From assembly GCA_017469405.1 (NCBI GenBank), contig JAFUGL010000068.1:1-50316 (forward strand): a stretch of 50,316 bases of DNA, given 5' to 3'. This DNA is from Lachnospiraceae bacterium. GTDB taxonomy: Bacteria > Bacillota > Clostridia > Lachnospirales > Lachnospiraceae. The position numbers and the translations under genes are program-made. Numbering within the stretch: position 1 is the first letter of the stretch; the number at the start of each line of letters is the position of its first letter. A model generated the notes under the pieces. The model searched no databases. It was not told the DNA's origin and worked only from the letters and a program-made list of their open reading frames with translations. This document shows, one piece after another, positions 9,309 through 21,100 of this stretch.

Positions 9309-9328
9309 ATGAATTATTTTGATAGATA

Positions 9329-9347
9329 ATATAACTTGAGGTTATAT
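9329..9347. promoter_or_regulatory. Putative LysR-type operator
   Basis: ATATAACTTGAGGTTATAT is a perfect 7-5-7 inverted repeat with the T-N11-A shape favoured by LysR-type regulators. It lies between the divergent leuC and LysR genes and overlaps the -35 box of the LysR promoter. One site could therefore serve both activation of leuC and autoregulation. Confidence 0.6.
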
Positions 9348-9364
9348 CAATATTGATGTATAAT
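9336..9364 (+). promoter_or_regulatory. LysR gene promoter
   Basis: TTGAGG (9336-9341) and TATAAT (9359-9364) are separated by exactly 17 bp, a near-consensus vegetative promoter. The -35 sits inside the palindrome at 9329-9347. The resulting leader to the ATG at 9493 would be about 120 nt, AT-rich and without an obvious hairpin. Confidence 0.6.
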
Positions 9365-9492
9365 AAAATTCTGTTATATGAATTATATTTTATTTGAGTT
9401 AATATTTTTGTCGGAAATCAATTAGGGTTAATGTAATATGACAGATTAACAAAGATATTTGAATTTTATTTTTTAATTTGTGAGGTTGTTTT

Positions 9493-10485
9493 ATGTACGA
9501 TAATTTAAATAATTATAAGGTTTTTTATAATGTTGCGAAGTATAGGAGTCTCAGTAAGGCTGCTGAAAAGCTTTTTATCAGCCAGCCGGCTATCAGTAAA
9601 TCCTTATCCAAGCTTGAGGAAGGTCTTGATACAAAGCTGTTTGAAAGGACCTCTAAAGGCGTTGTATTGTCATCAGAGGGTGAGGTTTTATATAAGCATA
9701 TTGAGTCTGCATTTGAGAGTATTACTAAGGGTGAAGATGAAATTAAGAAGATAAATGAGCTTGGAATCGGTCAGTTAAGGATTGGTGTTAGTACCTCACT
9801 ATGTAAGCATATTCTCCTTGATTACCTTAAGGGATTTATAACTGAGAATCCTCATATCAAGGTTATAATTGACTGCCACTCCACCATCAATACAATCAAG
9901 CTTTTACAAGATGATAAAATTGATATTGGACTTATCTGTGAAACGGATATTCCAAAGGGTTACGAATACAAGAAGCTTCAGGATATTCACGATATATTTG
10001 TAGCTTCAGACAACTACATAGACAATCTGCATCTTAGAGAAAAGGACGAGTCGGAAATCGCTGAAAGTCCATACTTTTTTGCAGGTAACCTTACATCCTT
10101 TATAAATGAGGAGGATAATAAAAATGAATTTAAGCTTTCAATTAAAGAAATACTTGAAAAGTCTAATCTTATGCTGCTAGAACCTAACAATATAACCAGA
10201 ACTCATATTGATAGTTATCTGGCTGAGGAAGGTATATATCCAAATCAGATACTTGAAATAAATAACATGGATCTTCTCATAGATTTTGCCGCAATCGGTA
10301 TGGGTGTTGCGAGCATCGTACGTGAATTCGCAACTGATTATCTTGAAAGCGGACAGATTACTGAACTGCCACTTGAAAACGAAGTCAAAAAAAGAACCGT
10401 CGGATTCATCTATCCAAATAGAAAGATAAAACATGCGGCTCTTAGTAAATTTATTAGTTATTGTACATACGATTATCAAAAATGA
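9493..10485 (+). CDS. LysR-family transcriptional regulator, probable leu/ilv regulator
   Basis: 330 residues. The N-terminal winged helix (about residues 1-62) shows the LysR signature in SLSKAAEKLFISQPAISKSL and LFERTSKGVVLSSEGE. An effector-binding domain follows, starting near QLRIGVSTSLC (about 93). A GTGAGG ribosome binding site precedes the ATG. It is divergent from leuC with a 400-bp shared region containing a LysR-type palindrome. By family precedent such a divergent regulator usually controls its neighbour, so control of the leucine/branched-chain run is likely. The effector is unknown. Its last codons overlap the 3' end of the degraded HicA gene on the other strand. Confidence 0.9.
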   Translation: MYDNLNNYKVFYNVAKYRSLSKAAEKLFISQPAISKSLSKLEEGLDTKLFERTSKGVVLSSEGEVLYKHIESAFESITKGEDEIKKINELGIGQLRIGVSTSLCKHILLDYLKGFITENPHIKVIIDCHSTINTIKLLQDDKIDIGLICETDIPKGYEYKKLQDIHDIFVASDNYIDNLHLREKDESEIAESPYFFAGNLTSFINEEDNKNEFKLSIKEILEKSNLMLLEPNNITRTHIDSYLAEEGIYPNQILEINNMDLLIDFAAIGMGVASIVREFATDYLESGQITELPLENEVKKRTVGFIYPNRKIKHAALSKFISYCTYDYQK

Positions 10486-10670
10486 TAATCTATTCCTGCT
10501 TGTTTCATAATACCATTAGCAGTGTGTCGAGATTAAATTTTAGAATCTACAGGGAAATTCTTGTCAGTTATTGAACTATACCAAATGTCATGGTCTCCTT
10601 TTCCGCGCCTTACAAACCAACAATTATTATCCTTAAGAATTTCTCTGACTTTCTTTTCGAATTCTGCCAT
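10476..10670 (-). pseudogene. hicA: HicA-family mRNA interferase toxin with in-frame stop
   Basis: Starting at 10670, an ATG overlaps the stop of the upstream antitoxin-like gene (TAATG). The frame encodes MAEFEKKVREIL, then FVRRGKGDHDIWYS, the HicA dsRBD-like fold with its catalytic His at about residue 27. After VDSKI, codon 46 is TAA (10535-10533). Beyond it the same frame continues with SRHTANGIMKQAGIDYHF and a second stop at 10478-10476, exactly the family C-terminus. One base change (AAA to TAA) explains the break. The 45-residue product lacks the last strand and helix and is probably inactive. It overlaps the end of the LysR gene by 10 bp. Confidence 0.85.
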
Positions 10671-10882
10671 TAGGCAACCACTTCCTCTCTGTTTTCGAGG
10701 AAGAAATATAAATATTTTGGATTAGGAAGATTATTCAGCTCAACAAGTTCAGGAATAAGCTTTCTTGTTCTATCCATAAGATTATTCAAAGATTCCGACT
10801 CTATAGTTAATGGTAAATAATCATTTTCAGCAATCCACACCTTTGCTTCACTATCCCATTCGATTCTAATTACATATTCCAT
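10670..10882 (-). CDS. HicB-like antitoxin (DUF1902 family)
   Basis: This 70-residue protein starts MEYVIRIEWDSEAKVWIAEN, the HicB-like partial RNase H fold of DUF1902 proteins. These commonly precede HicA-type toxins. The C-terminus (YLYFFLENREEVVA) has no added DNA-binding domain, so it is the short form. It is translationally coupled to the broken toxin by a TAATG overlap. An AGGGGTG site precedes the start. With the toxin inactivated, the antitoxin is probably a surviving relic. Confidence 0.75.
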   Translation of the reverse strand: MEYVIRIEWDSEAKVWIAENDYLPLTIESESLNNLMDRTRKLIPELVELNNLPNPKYLYFFLENREEVVA

Positions 10883-11035
10883 ACGTTCACACCCCTTCGA
10901 CCTATATTATTTATGTCTTACAATCTTTCTTAATAAAGATTTTAACACTTTTCCCATTGAAAGTATATAGTTGTTTAATGCATTCTCAACTAAAATCATG
11001 TCATTATTTTACATATATCCAAGAAAAAAGCTTAA

Positions 11036-12007
11036 TCACTTCACGCTTTCTCTTTTTTTCTTCCCAACCGGAAGTTCCGCAAGTATAATCGCCACAAACA
11101 TGATTATACATCCGATTATCTCATCCACGGACATCTTCTGTCCCAGGATAAGGAATCCCGAAATCGCGGACACAACCGACTCAAGGCTCATAATAAGTGA
11201 AGCAACTGTCGGATTGACATCCTTTTGACCGATTATCTGCAAGGTATAAGCAACACCGCAGGACATAATGCCTGAGTAAAGAATCGAAGGCACAGCCTTG
11301 ATGATCAAGTCCATAGCCGGCATCATATCGTAAACCACACCATCCATTGGATATACAAAAAATGCGCTTATTATGGCAGCAGTATAAAATTGCGTACTCG
11401 ATATAATTACGCCATTTATCTTTTTAGTATTAGCATAATCGACAAAAATTATATGAAATGAAAATATAAGAGCACACATAAGAAGCTGCACATCCGATAT
11501 TTCAAATACGTACTCTCCGCCTCTGCCTATGCACAGGAAATAAAGTCCAACGAGCGCAAGCAAAACGCAAAACCATATAATCGGAGAAGTCTTTTTCTTT
11601 AAAAATATACCGACTATCGGTACAAGAATAATATAAAATGCAGTTATAAAGCCAGCCTTACCTGCTGATGCGTGAAGCATAGCCATCTGTTGAAAATTAC
11701 TGGCTGCACAAAGGATAACGCCACACACTATTCCATATTTTACAGAGCGTTTAAATACTTCCTTATCTTCATTTCTTATATCATCTTCTGATATTCCATC
11801 CTTTAATCTGCTCTTCTTATTTAGATTATTCATAAATAATATAACAGGTATAAGAATAGTTCCACCAAGTATGTACCTTGTTACGCTAAAGGTAAACGGA
11901 CCTATATATTCCATACCGGCAGACTGGGCTACAAATGAAGTTCCCCATATTATTGCAGTAAGTAAAAGTAAAAATGAATTGCGTAGTGAGTTGTCTTTTT
12001 TAGCCAT
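11036..12007 (-). CDS. EamA-family (DMT superfamily) transporter
   Basis: A 323-residue polytopic membrane protein with about ten hydrophobic segments in two homologous halves. The first half begins LLLLTAIIWGTSFVAQSAG, typical of the drug/metabolite transporter EamA repeat. The second repeat includes ALIFSFHIIFVDYA and ASLIMSLESVVSAISGFLIL. The C-terminus is Lys/Arg-rich and cytosolic. The substrate cannot be told; such proteins often export amino acids or metabolites. It sits alone, separated from the giant surface-protein gene by a terminator. AAAGGA precedes the start. Confidence 0.9.
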   Translation of the reverse strand: MAKKDNSLRNSFLLLLTAIIWGTSFVAQSAGMEYIGPFTFSVTRYILGGTILIPVILFMNNLNKKSRLKDGISEDDIRNEDKEVFKRSVKYGIVCGVILCAASNFQQMAMLHASAGKAGFITAFYIILVPIVGIFLKKKTSPIIWFCVLLALVGLYFLCIGRGGEYVFEISDVQLLMCALIFSFHIIFVDYANTKKINGVIISSTQFYTAAIISAFFVYPMDGVVYDMMPAMDLIIKAVPSILYSGIMSCGVAYTLQIIGQKDVNPTVASLIMSLESVVSAISGFLILGQKMSVDEIIGCIIMFVAIILAELPVGKKKRESVK

Positions 12008-12115
12008 ATCATAAGTATCCTTTTAAATTTTTTATATAAAATCCAAGAGTATTTATAATAAAATATTTGTTTGATGTCAACTGTTTTTTCTATAGATTTT
12101 ATATATAGTAAAATA

Positions 12116-12145
12116 AAGAGCGTACCGCTTTAACGATACGCTCTT
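12116..12145 (-). terminator. Rho-independent terminator of the giant surface-protein gene
   Basis: AAGAGCGTA (12116-12124) pairs with TACGCTCTT (12137-12145) across a 12-nt loop. On the minus strand the stem is followed by the T-rich TTATTTTACT. It lies 27 bp past the stop of the 3644-residue surface-protein gene and before the EamA gene. Confidence 0.75.
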
Positions 12146-12171
12146 ATAAAATCATTTATAATGATTAATGT

Positions 12172-15100
12172 TTAAAAATCTCCCTTACGCCTTTTTCTAA
12201 GAACAAGAAGACATATAATTCCTGCAAGTGATACAAGCATCATTGCTACAACCGGCTTAACAGGTGTAGTATCTCCTGTCTGCACTGAAGGAGGTGTGGT
12301 CTTCTCAGGCGGCGTCGTTGTAGGTGGTGTCGGTGTTGTAGGCGGCGTCGTTACTGTAGGTGGCGTAGGTGTTGTAGGTGTTGTTGGTGTTGTAGGCGTT
12401 GTAGGCGGTGTTGTTGTCTTAACTCTGTCAATCATAGTAACAGAAACCACTTTATTTTCACCTGCCGAAACTTTTTCTGAAGGTATCTCAAATACAACAG
12501 GTGCAGCTACATTATATCCATCAGGTGCAGCTAATTCTACCAACTGATAGCTCTTTCCGTCTTCAAACAAACCAGAAACAACATAAGCATCCTTAGTTGA
12601 AATCCACTTAATTTCATTACCTTCTGAATCCTTAACCGGTGAACCATCCATATCAAGTACTGCAAGTGTTGCACCAGGAAGAGGATTATTATTATCATCA
12701 ACCTTGAGGAAACTTACGACTACTGATGGTTCAAGCCATGTAATTTCACCATTTTCACCAATTACTACTGTACCATCTCCATCATCAAATGAATCATAAG
12801 ACACCTTATCACCATCAAGTTTAAAGCTTATCTCTATTGGCTTTTCTGAAACATAATATCCATCAGGTGATTCAAGCTCTCTGATAACATAATCAGTACC
12901 TGTTACCACACCATTAAAGGTTACTACTCCGTCTTTATCAGACTCGGTCGTTGTAATAAGTGTTTCAATATTAGTATTATCTTTCTTATACAAACCGTAA
13001 GTTGAATTAGCAAGTTTCTTTGACTCATCATTTTCACTTACCTTTGTAAATACAATATCTGTCCTATACTGATCATCAATAATTCTATTGCCTTCTATCT
13101 TATTTCCATCTTCATCAGTAAGACCGGCAAAGCTATTGTCATCAACAGTTGCATAGAAATAATCTTCACAGATCTTAAATGCTCCCACGCTCTTTGTTTC
13201 GCGTATCTGGTATTTACCCTTTGCAAGTTTAGTAAATATTACAACACCATTTTTATCTGACTTAGCTGTTGCAACTGGAGCATCAGATACATCACCATTA
13301 TCATCTACTGAATATGCTGCAAACTCTACTCCCTCAAGTGGTTCATATGCAGCAGGATCCGGTGCACATGATTCATTTACAAGACCATACTTTGTAAAGT
13401 TAAGACTTGTAATGTCATCTTTTACAAGAAGAACACCTTCACTTGATATCGCTGTTGTAGTATTGTCATAATCAATAGTAGCATCTGATTTAAGTCTGAA
13501 AGTTGTATCAGTTGTAATCTTATAACCCTCCGGAGCAACTGTCTCTCTAAGAGTATATGTTACATTTGGCTTTAAGTCGTCAATCTCTGTAGCTGTATCT
13601 GTTGAATCCCACTCAGCTACTATATTATTACCTTCATCAATAATTTGAATATGAGCACCAGGTACTTCCTCCTCAGAGGTAAGATCAACCTTGGAAATCT
13701 TAACCTTATAAATACGCTCATCTTCTACAACTATCTGACCTGTTTCTCTAACCTTAAATGTTCCGTCTTCATCTCTTACAAAGAGCTTTCGAATCCTTCC
13801 GTCAGATGTATTTACAAAGCTTACTTTGAACACTACATCATCTGCCTGTTTGAAACCTTCCGGAACGGTAGTCTCTTTTAATGTATACTCTTCATTAACA
13901 TTAAATTCATCTACTCTAAACTTTATTGCTTCTCTTGTAGAGATAAAGCTTTGAGCAACATCACCATAAGAGTCATATATAGTAAGTTCTGCTCCTTCAA
14001 GTGTCTGTCCGCTTGACTTATCCATCTTTATAAATGATACATAATTCATTGGAGCATCCTGCATTACTACGGTCATGTTAGTATTTGTCTCCCATGAACC
14101 ATCAGTCTGCTTAATCTTAATTACATTTTCTCCGCCTTCATTGACAATCTTAAATGTAATATCTTCTGCAACCTCATAACCATCCGGTGCAGTTATCTCA
14201 GTCAGAACATAAGCTTTATCAAGCTCAAATGTTGAATAATCGATTTCCCACTTACTACCATCTGATGTATGCTCAAGCTTGTTAGTTGTTGTAGTAAGAT
14301 TTCCATCTGCATCAACTGTCTTTTCATATACAGGAGCACCATTTTCCTCAGTAATCTTAAGTTTTGCATCCGGCAATTCATCACTGCTTACAAGATCAAT
14401 CTTGCTAATCTTGACAACATCTCTTGCCTTATCTTTCATTACTATCTTGTTATTATCCCTGAGTGAGAAATCATCCTCTCCTGCATCCTGAACATATAAG
14501 TCACTATTATTATCTATATAGAACTTAATCTCAGGTGCGATGTAATGAGTAGGAACACCATCACTCATAGGAGCCTTAATCTCTTTTAAAACATAAACCT
14601 TATTCTTTTCAAGATCTCCGGTTGTTATCTCATGAAGAGTTCCTGAATAATAGCTCTCAATTAACTCTCCATCCTTATATATACCAAGATATGCTCCACT
14701 CAGCTCAACACTTAAATTATCTGCATCAACCTTGCTTATATAGATAGTTCCTTCAGGCTTATCATATACTTTAACCTCATAATCATCCTGAGTTTCACCC
14801 TCTACAACAAGCTTGTTGTCACTTGTAATCTTAAATGTAATAGGATTTACAATTTCAAATCCATAAGGTGGAGTTGTTTCCTCAAGTATATACTCCTTAT
14901 CAGCTATAAAGCCAAGTGAAAGAACATCCAAATCAATTGTTCCAACATTGTTGACTTCTATTCCTGACTGGATAAGTCCACTACCATCCTTTGCATATAT
15001 TGAGAATACTGCTCCAGGAAGCTTATCATCTGTAACTTTATTGTATTTAGTAATTGTAAGCTTTAAAGGTTCATCAAACATAGTAAGAGTGTACTTACCA

Positions 15101-18100
15101 TCAACATTTGTAAGTTCAACCGCAGCAGAAGCTGCCTCACTCTGTTTTTTGCTCCAAACCTTGTTATCAGAATCAATCATAAATTGAACCGGTTCTGCAA
15201 CCTTATAACCAAATGGAGCTGATGTTTCCTCTAATGTATACCACTTATCTGCTGTAAGTCTGCTTAAGTCAATGCTATGATCCTTGTTGGTTCCATCTGC
15301 AACATCCGTTGTCCATGCACTTTCAATTACAGTACCTGAAGCATCTTTTACCCATAATCTTGCTCCGGAAAGATATGTTGAATCAGATACCTTTTTATTG
15401 ATTATCAGGCTATTTGTAGTATCCTTCATAACAACAGTAATTGCATCATCACCTGTACCTGAAACAGTTTCATAACCATTACCATTGTCAACCTGAAGTT
15501 CATACTTCTCGTCAGTTAAATTATACACAACCTTAAACTTAACATCATCTGCCAAAGCATATCCGACAGGTGCTTTTATTTCTTTCAGTGTATATTCCTG
15601 ACCTACTGTTATACCTGTATAAGTATTATCTGTTATACCGTTTGTCTTTTCATTTCCACCATTAGTATTTACAACCGAATCTCCGTTTTTAACCTGAAGT
15701 TCAGCACCTGATAATTCATTTCCTGATATATCAGTTTTCTTAACCTTAACTTTGATGGTGTTGGTATATGTTACACGAGACTCTTCGTAAACCTCATCTG
15801 TAACATAGTTTTTAACAGTTATTTTATTATCTACATCTGCTGTTACTAAAAGCTTAATTTCTTCTGTAGAATATGAAACAAGTGCATCTCCTGTATTCTT
15901 CTCTTTTAAAATATAATAATAATTATCTACCTGATTAAGTGTACCACTAATAGCTGTTTGTTCACCATCAAAAACAGCATAACCGGTATTATCAGATTTT
16001 GCCTCATAGGTTGCTTCTTTTGTAGTGAAATTACTGTCCGTATATTTCTCAAGTACAAATGTAAACGGAAGATTAACATCTTCATTTCCTGATAATACTT
16101 TTCTTACTGATAACGGCCATTTTGTTGTACCATCATAAGAATTATTAAACTGTATAAATTCAACATCTGAAGAATCTTTACCAATTATATTAGTACCACT
16201 CTGTGTATCAGTGCTACCACTCTTGGTAATTGTATGTGTTACATCTATTTTTCCTGTACTGCTATTTCTGGTCAATGTAACATTTATTGTATACTCAGTA
16301 GCATCATATGTGTATCCCGGAAGTTTACGTGGTGAAGGAACAATCTCCTTAACCTTATATTCATATGATTTACTGTCAGCCGATCCAAGTACACTCTGAT
16401 CATATACTATCTTATCAAACGTAACATTACCATCTGCGTCATTTTGCTTTATCTGTATAGGAGTTGCCGAATCACCCTCATACAAGCCAAAACTGAATAT
16501 TCTATTTGCACCCGGTTTATCATTATTTGTTCCAAATGTCTTAAGTGCAGTTATGGTAATTTCCTGAGTATCCTCTTTGGTATTGGTAAATTCAACAGCT
16601 GATATCTCATGTTCCAAATCAGTACTCTCGTAGTATTTTACTGTCGGCTCAATACCTGATGATGTAAAGCTAAATGTTACCTTGGCAACATACTCTTTGG
16701 TGTCACATGTAAATCCGTCTTTTGAAGTTTCTTTAATGATATATTCATATGGTGCAGTACTAATTCCGGTTGTAGTTTTTACTACATCTGCAATACCAAA
16801 CACTTCATTTATATCAATTACTATATTACCTCTTGCATCATTGTAACCTTTATATGTCTTTCCGTCTCTTGTAGCTGTAAATTCAAATCCATCATGGTCT
16901 TCGCCATAGTAATCAGAAAGCTTGGCACCTACAAGAACTTTATTTGCTTCAAGTTTAAGAACTGCTTCACGTTCTTCATTTACAAATACAACTTCTGACG
17001 CTGATACTTCATTTGCAGAAACAATTCTTCCCTTATAGTAAGTAGGTGTAGCTACTATACGGTTAGTTGTATTATCTAATGTCAAATCAACTTTTACAAA
17101 ATAATTATCTGTAGAATACTTATAACCATCATCTGATGTTGCAGCCACCTCGCTAATCTTATAATAATAAGGTGAACCGTCTACATCCGTGCTTTCATAT
17201 TTAATTGCTGCAAAGTTTATTGCACCGTTAACAGTATTTTGCTTAGTCTGACTATATGCAGGGGTAACTGCTACACCACTAGCATCTACCTGTTCAAGCT
17301 TAAATGAAAACTCTTTAAGATTTCCATCTGAATCTGTAATATCAGACGAAGCATCTGTTTCACCTGCTTTTATAAGTTCCTTTTTAGCACTTAAAGTTAT
17401 TGAACCTGCTGACGGAATAAGAGTATTTGTAAATACTATTCTCTTATTTTGAACTATTGCTGTTTCTGTCTGAACAGTATCAATATCAGCACTCAATTTC
17501 TTTGTTGTACTATTATAACTTACCTTAACAGTCACTGTATAAACAGCTGAATCATAAGTAATGGAAGCATCACTTCCAGGTATTTCAGTTATCTTAAATG
17601 TATAATAACCTGCATCCGAAGCCTTGCTAAATACAAGATCCGTGAAAGTTGCATTACCCTCAGCATCTGTAGTAACTGTTTCTGTATAATCTGCTCCTGA
17701 TGCATCCTTATAAATCTTACCTGTTGCTGATGTATTTGCTACAGCTTCGATTTTAAATTCAAATCCGTCAAGCGGATAAGTTCCACCTTCAATCTTCTTT
17801 GTTGCAGGAATTGAAAGTTTTACCTTATCGGTAGTATTATCAAATATTACATTTGATGTGCCTGTTCCTGAAACGAGACGTGCATCACTCCATGTTCCTG
17901 CAGTTGAATCATATTCATACTTGTAAACGCTATCAATGGCAGTATTGAGCGATGTTCCGCTTCCCGGATCAGTTACAGCAACAACAACTACATAATAGTC
18001 ACGTGAATTATTAATTCCTGTATAACCAAGTCCACCTTCATAAATCTTATAGATATGTTTACCTATACCAAGTTCAGTATTTGCACTATTTGCAGTACTG

Positions 18101-21100
18101 TAGGTAATCTCAGGGAATGTAATAATATTTGTATCAGCCGACCATACACCCTGCTTTGGTGCAGACCATGAAGTAGTTGAAGTTATTTCATCCGGTTTAA
18201 GTGAACTGGACTGCTCTCCTATATAACCATAATAGAAGTCGAAATTACCATATGTACTTCCTGTTACACCATCTGTACTTCCATCGACTTTTTTGGATAT
18301 AGCAAGGTTAATACTTCCTGTACGTGCTGCCTTTGTATCTGTAAAGCTTACTCTTGATGCAGCAACATTCTCTTCAATTACTGCTCCTGCAGCATTATAC
18401 TTTGTAATCTTAGTTGAAGTCTTTATTCCACCTGTTGAAGAATCTCTTGTCAAAGTCACATCAACATAATAATAATTAGTATCTGTTGAATATCCTTCAG
18501 GTGCTGTATTTTCACTAATCCTATATCTGTAAACCGTTGATCCGTTGCTATTTAAATCATCAGCATCATATGTAAGTCCATCGAAGGTTACATTTCCTGC
18601 AATATTAGTTACAGAAAGCTGACTTGCATTATTTTGATCATCAGATACACCATTTAAAGTTACCGGCTCGAGCTTGAAGCTGAATATTCCATCTTCAGGT
18701 GTAACATTTAATCCATTTTCAACCAAAAGCTTATTAGCCTTAAGCACAAGTGTAGTTTCATCTGTAGTATTATTAAATGCAGTTTCTTTAGGATCGGCTG
18801 TTGCAGCTACAACAGCTCTGCCATTTACATCATACTTTGTGTAACTTACATTTTTTGTAAGTGCACCACTACCGTCTTTATCAATAACAACAGTCATGAT
18901 GACATAACCGGTATCATTAATTATATCGCTGTAGCCGGATGCATCTTCCACTATCTTATAATAATAGTAAAGTGGAAATGTTCCATTACCTCCCAAACTA
19001 TATGCAATCTTGTCAAATGTTACCTTACCACCTGTAGAATCAGATGCTGTTGCTGTTGATGTTGCAGTTGATTTCCAATTTCCTGCATTTGTTAAATCAG
19101 CTACTGACATTGGTGTAATATGATTATCTGTATAGAATCCCTCAGGAATTTCATATAAAGAAAATCCAAATGAAAGTCCATCCAATGGATATGTCTGATT
19201 TGCACCTGTTCCGGCAGTTTTATCATCAAGCTTTTTATATGCAACAGGTGTTACATCAACCGAACCTGCGTAGCTGTTTGTAAATGCTACTGTCTTAACA
19301 GCATCATCTCCAAGTCCTGTAACAGTAACTTCTGTACCACTTGAATAATTATTATCTGATACTGTTGCAGTACCATCACTGAGAATACTATATGTAATTG
19401 AACTTGGATTCTCCTGTGCATTTGTAGCCCGGATAGTCTCAGTTACTGTTGCACTACTATCTGTAGTAAGATTTGTAAAGTACCAGGTATATGTCTTGGA
19501 AGCATCATCATAGCTGTACCATTTTGAGCCTGCATCCACTCCCGCCTTTATCTCAGCAAGAGTCTTTGTATATGTTTTTGAAGTTGCAGAAGTACCTTCA
19601 CCTTCACTTACAGTTACAGTAAATTGAATAGTGCTTAAATCCAAATCATCCGGTGCGTTCTCTAAAGTCTTTGTAACCTTGAAATCAACCTTATCATTAT
19701 CTACACGCATTGTTTCACCGGTCTTATAAACATAATTGTTCCAATCAGAAACATCCGCAATTGTAAAGTTATACATACCATCGATACCAAGGTAACCTTC
19801 AGGAACATTTAACTCCTTGATATAATACTTCTGACCCTTAACAATCTTCCATCCTGCTGTATTGCTTCCCTGGAATGTTGCTTTACCGTTTTCATCTGTT
19901 GTAGCCGTAACTATATTGCCACTCTCGTCTTTAACAGGAACTGCTTCTCCATTTACATCTATAAAGAGCTGGAATTCTACTCCTTCAAGTCTGTTAAGAG
20001 CATTTCCGTATTCCTGCTTAAATATATTAATAGATAACTGATTACCGTAATCACCACCACCTGATGATGAATAGCTTGCAGTCTTCTTTGCTGTAAATCC
20101 TTTTACTTCAACCTCATTTTCATAAGTTCCGTTTGACAGTATATTTGACTCATACTCAATTGTATAATGAGTAGCATCATTTAAAACAACTGTCATTACA
20201 TTACTACGAACATCACAAGATATTACTTCTGCATTGGCAGGATCAATAGCTGTAATCTTAATTGTTGAATAATCAATACTAAGATTTGTAAATGTATCTG
20301 TAAGTGTAATGTCTTCTCCACCATTCAATCTGAGTTTTTCAGGATTGACATCAATCTTATACTTGGCAACTCCATCCACCTGACTTACAAGCTCTTTTGA
20401 AACAACGCTGCTATCAGCTTTGTCTGGCTCATAGTCAAAATTAACTGATGCACTTTCTCCAAGGTATGTTGCTGTATTTGTAAGCGTAAGCTTACCACCT
20501 GCATCCAATGCATCCTGCTTTAATTCTGTCAATGTGGTCTCATCTTTTACAATTACATAATAATCAAGCCAATAATAATCATAATATTTTCCTGTTGATG
20601 AATCCTTAACTATAGGAATAGTAAATGTTACATTATTATTAGCATCCGGAGCTGAAACAGCAACTGTCTGGTTAAGATCGGTCTCAGGACTCCAAACTGC
20701 TTTACTTCCATAAACTTTTGTTTTCTTTGTCCATGACTCTTCCGGAGTTTCAGTATATATTTCAAATCCTTCAGGTATAGCATCTGTGATGGTAACTGTA
20801 TCACTTTCAACAGGTGCAATTCTTATTTTAAATTCATAATATGGATACTTTTCGCCATTGATTGTTTCAGTACCCTTACTACTTACAGACTTTTCTATTT
20901 CAGGCTTTATAGGTGTGGCATCTGCAGATGTTGATATGTTACGTCCATCTGTTTTTGCTGATATATTGTTTGTATGATTTTTACGCCATGTATCAACCTT
21001 TGCTGCTTCAAGCCATCCCTGATCAACCTTTGTCTTATAAGTGAGTACTATCTCTCTTTTTGCTGTAGAAGCATCAAGGCCTGCTGCACCTGTTGTCTTA

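Noticed and set aside
12296-12547. Plus-strand frame rich in Val/Gly (GGVGVVGG repeats)
   Set aside because: It is the complement of the Pro/Thr stalk codons of the surface protein. The same applies to the GSVGSV frame at 45644-45826.
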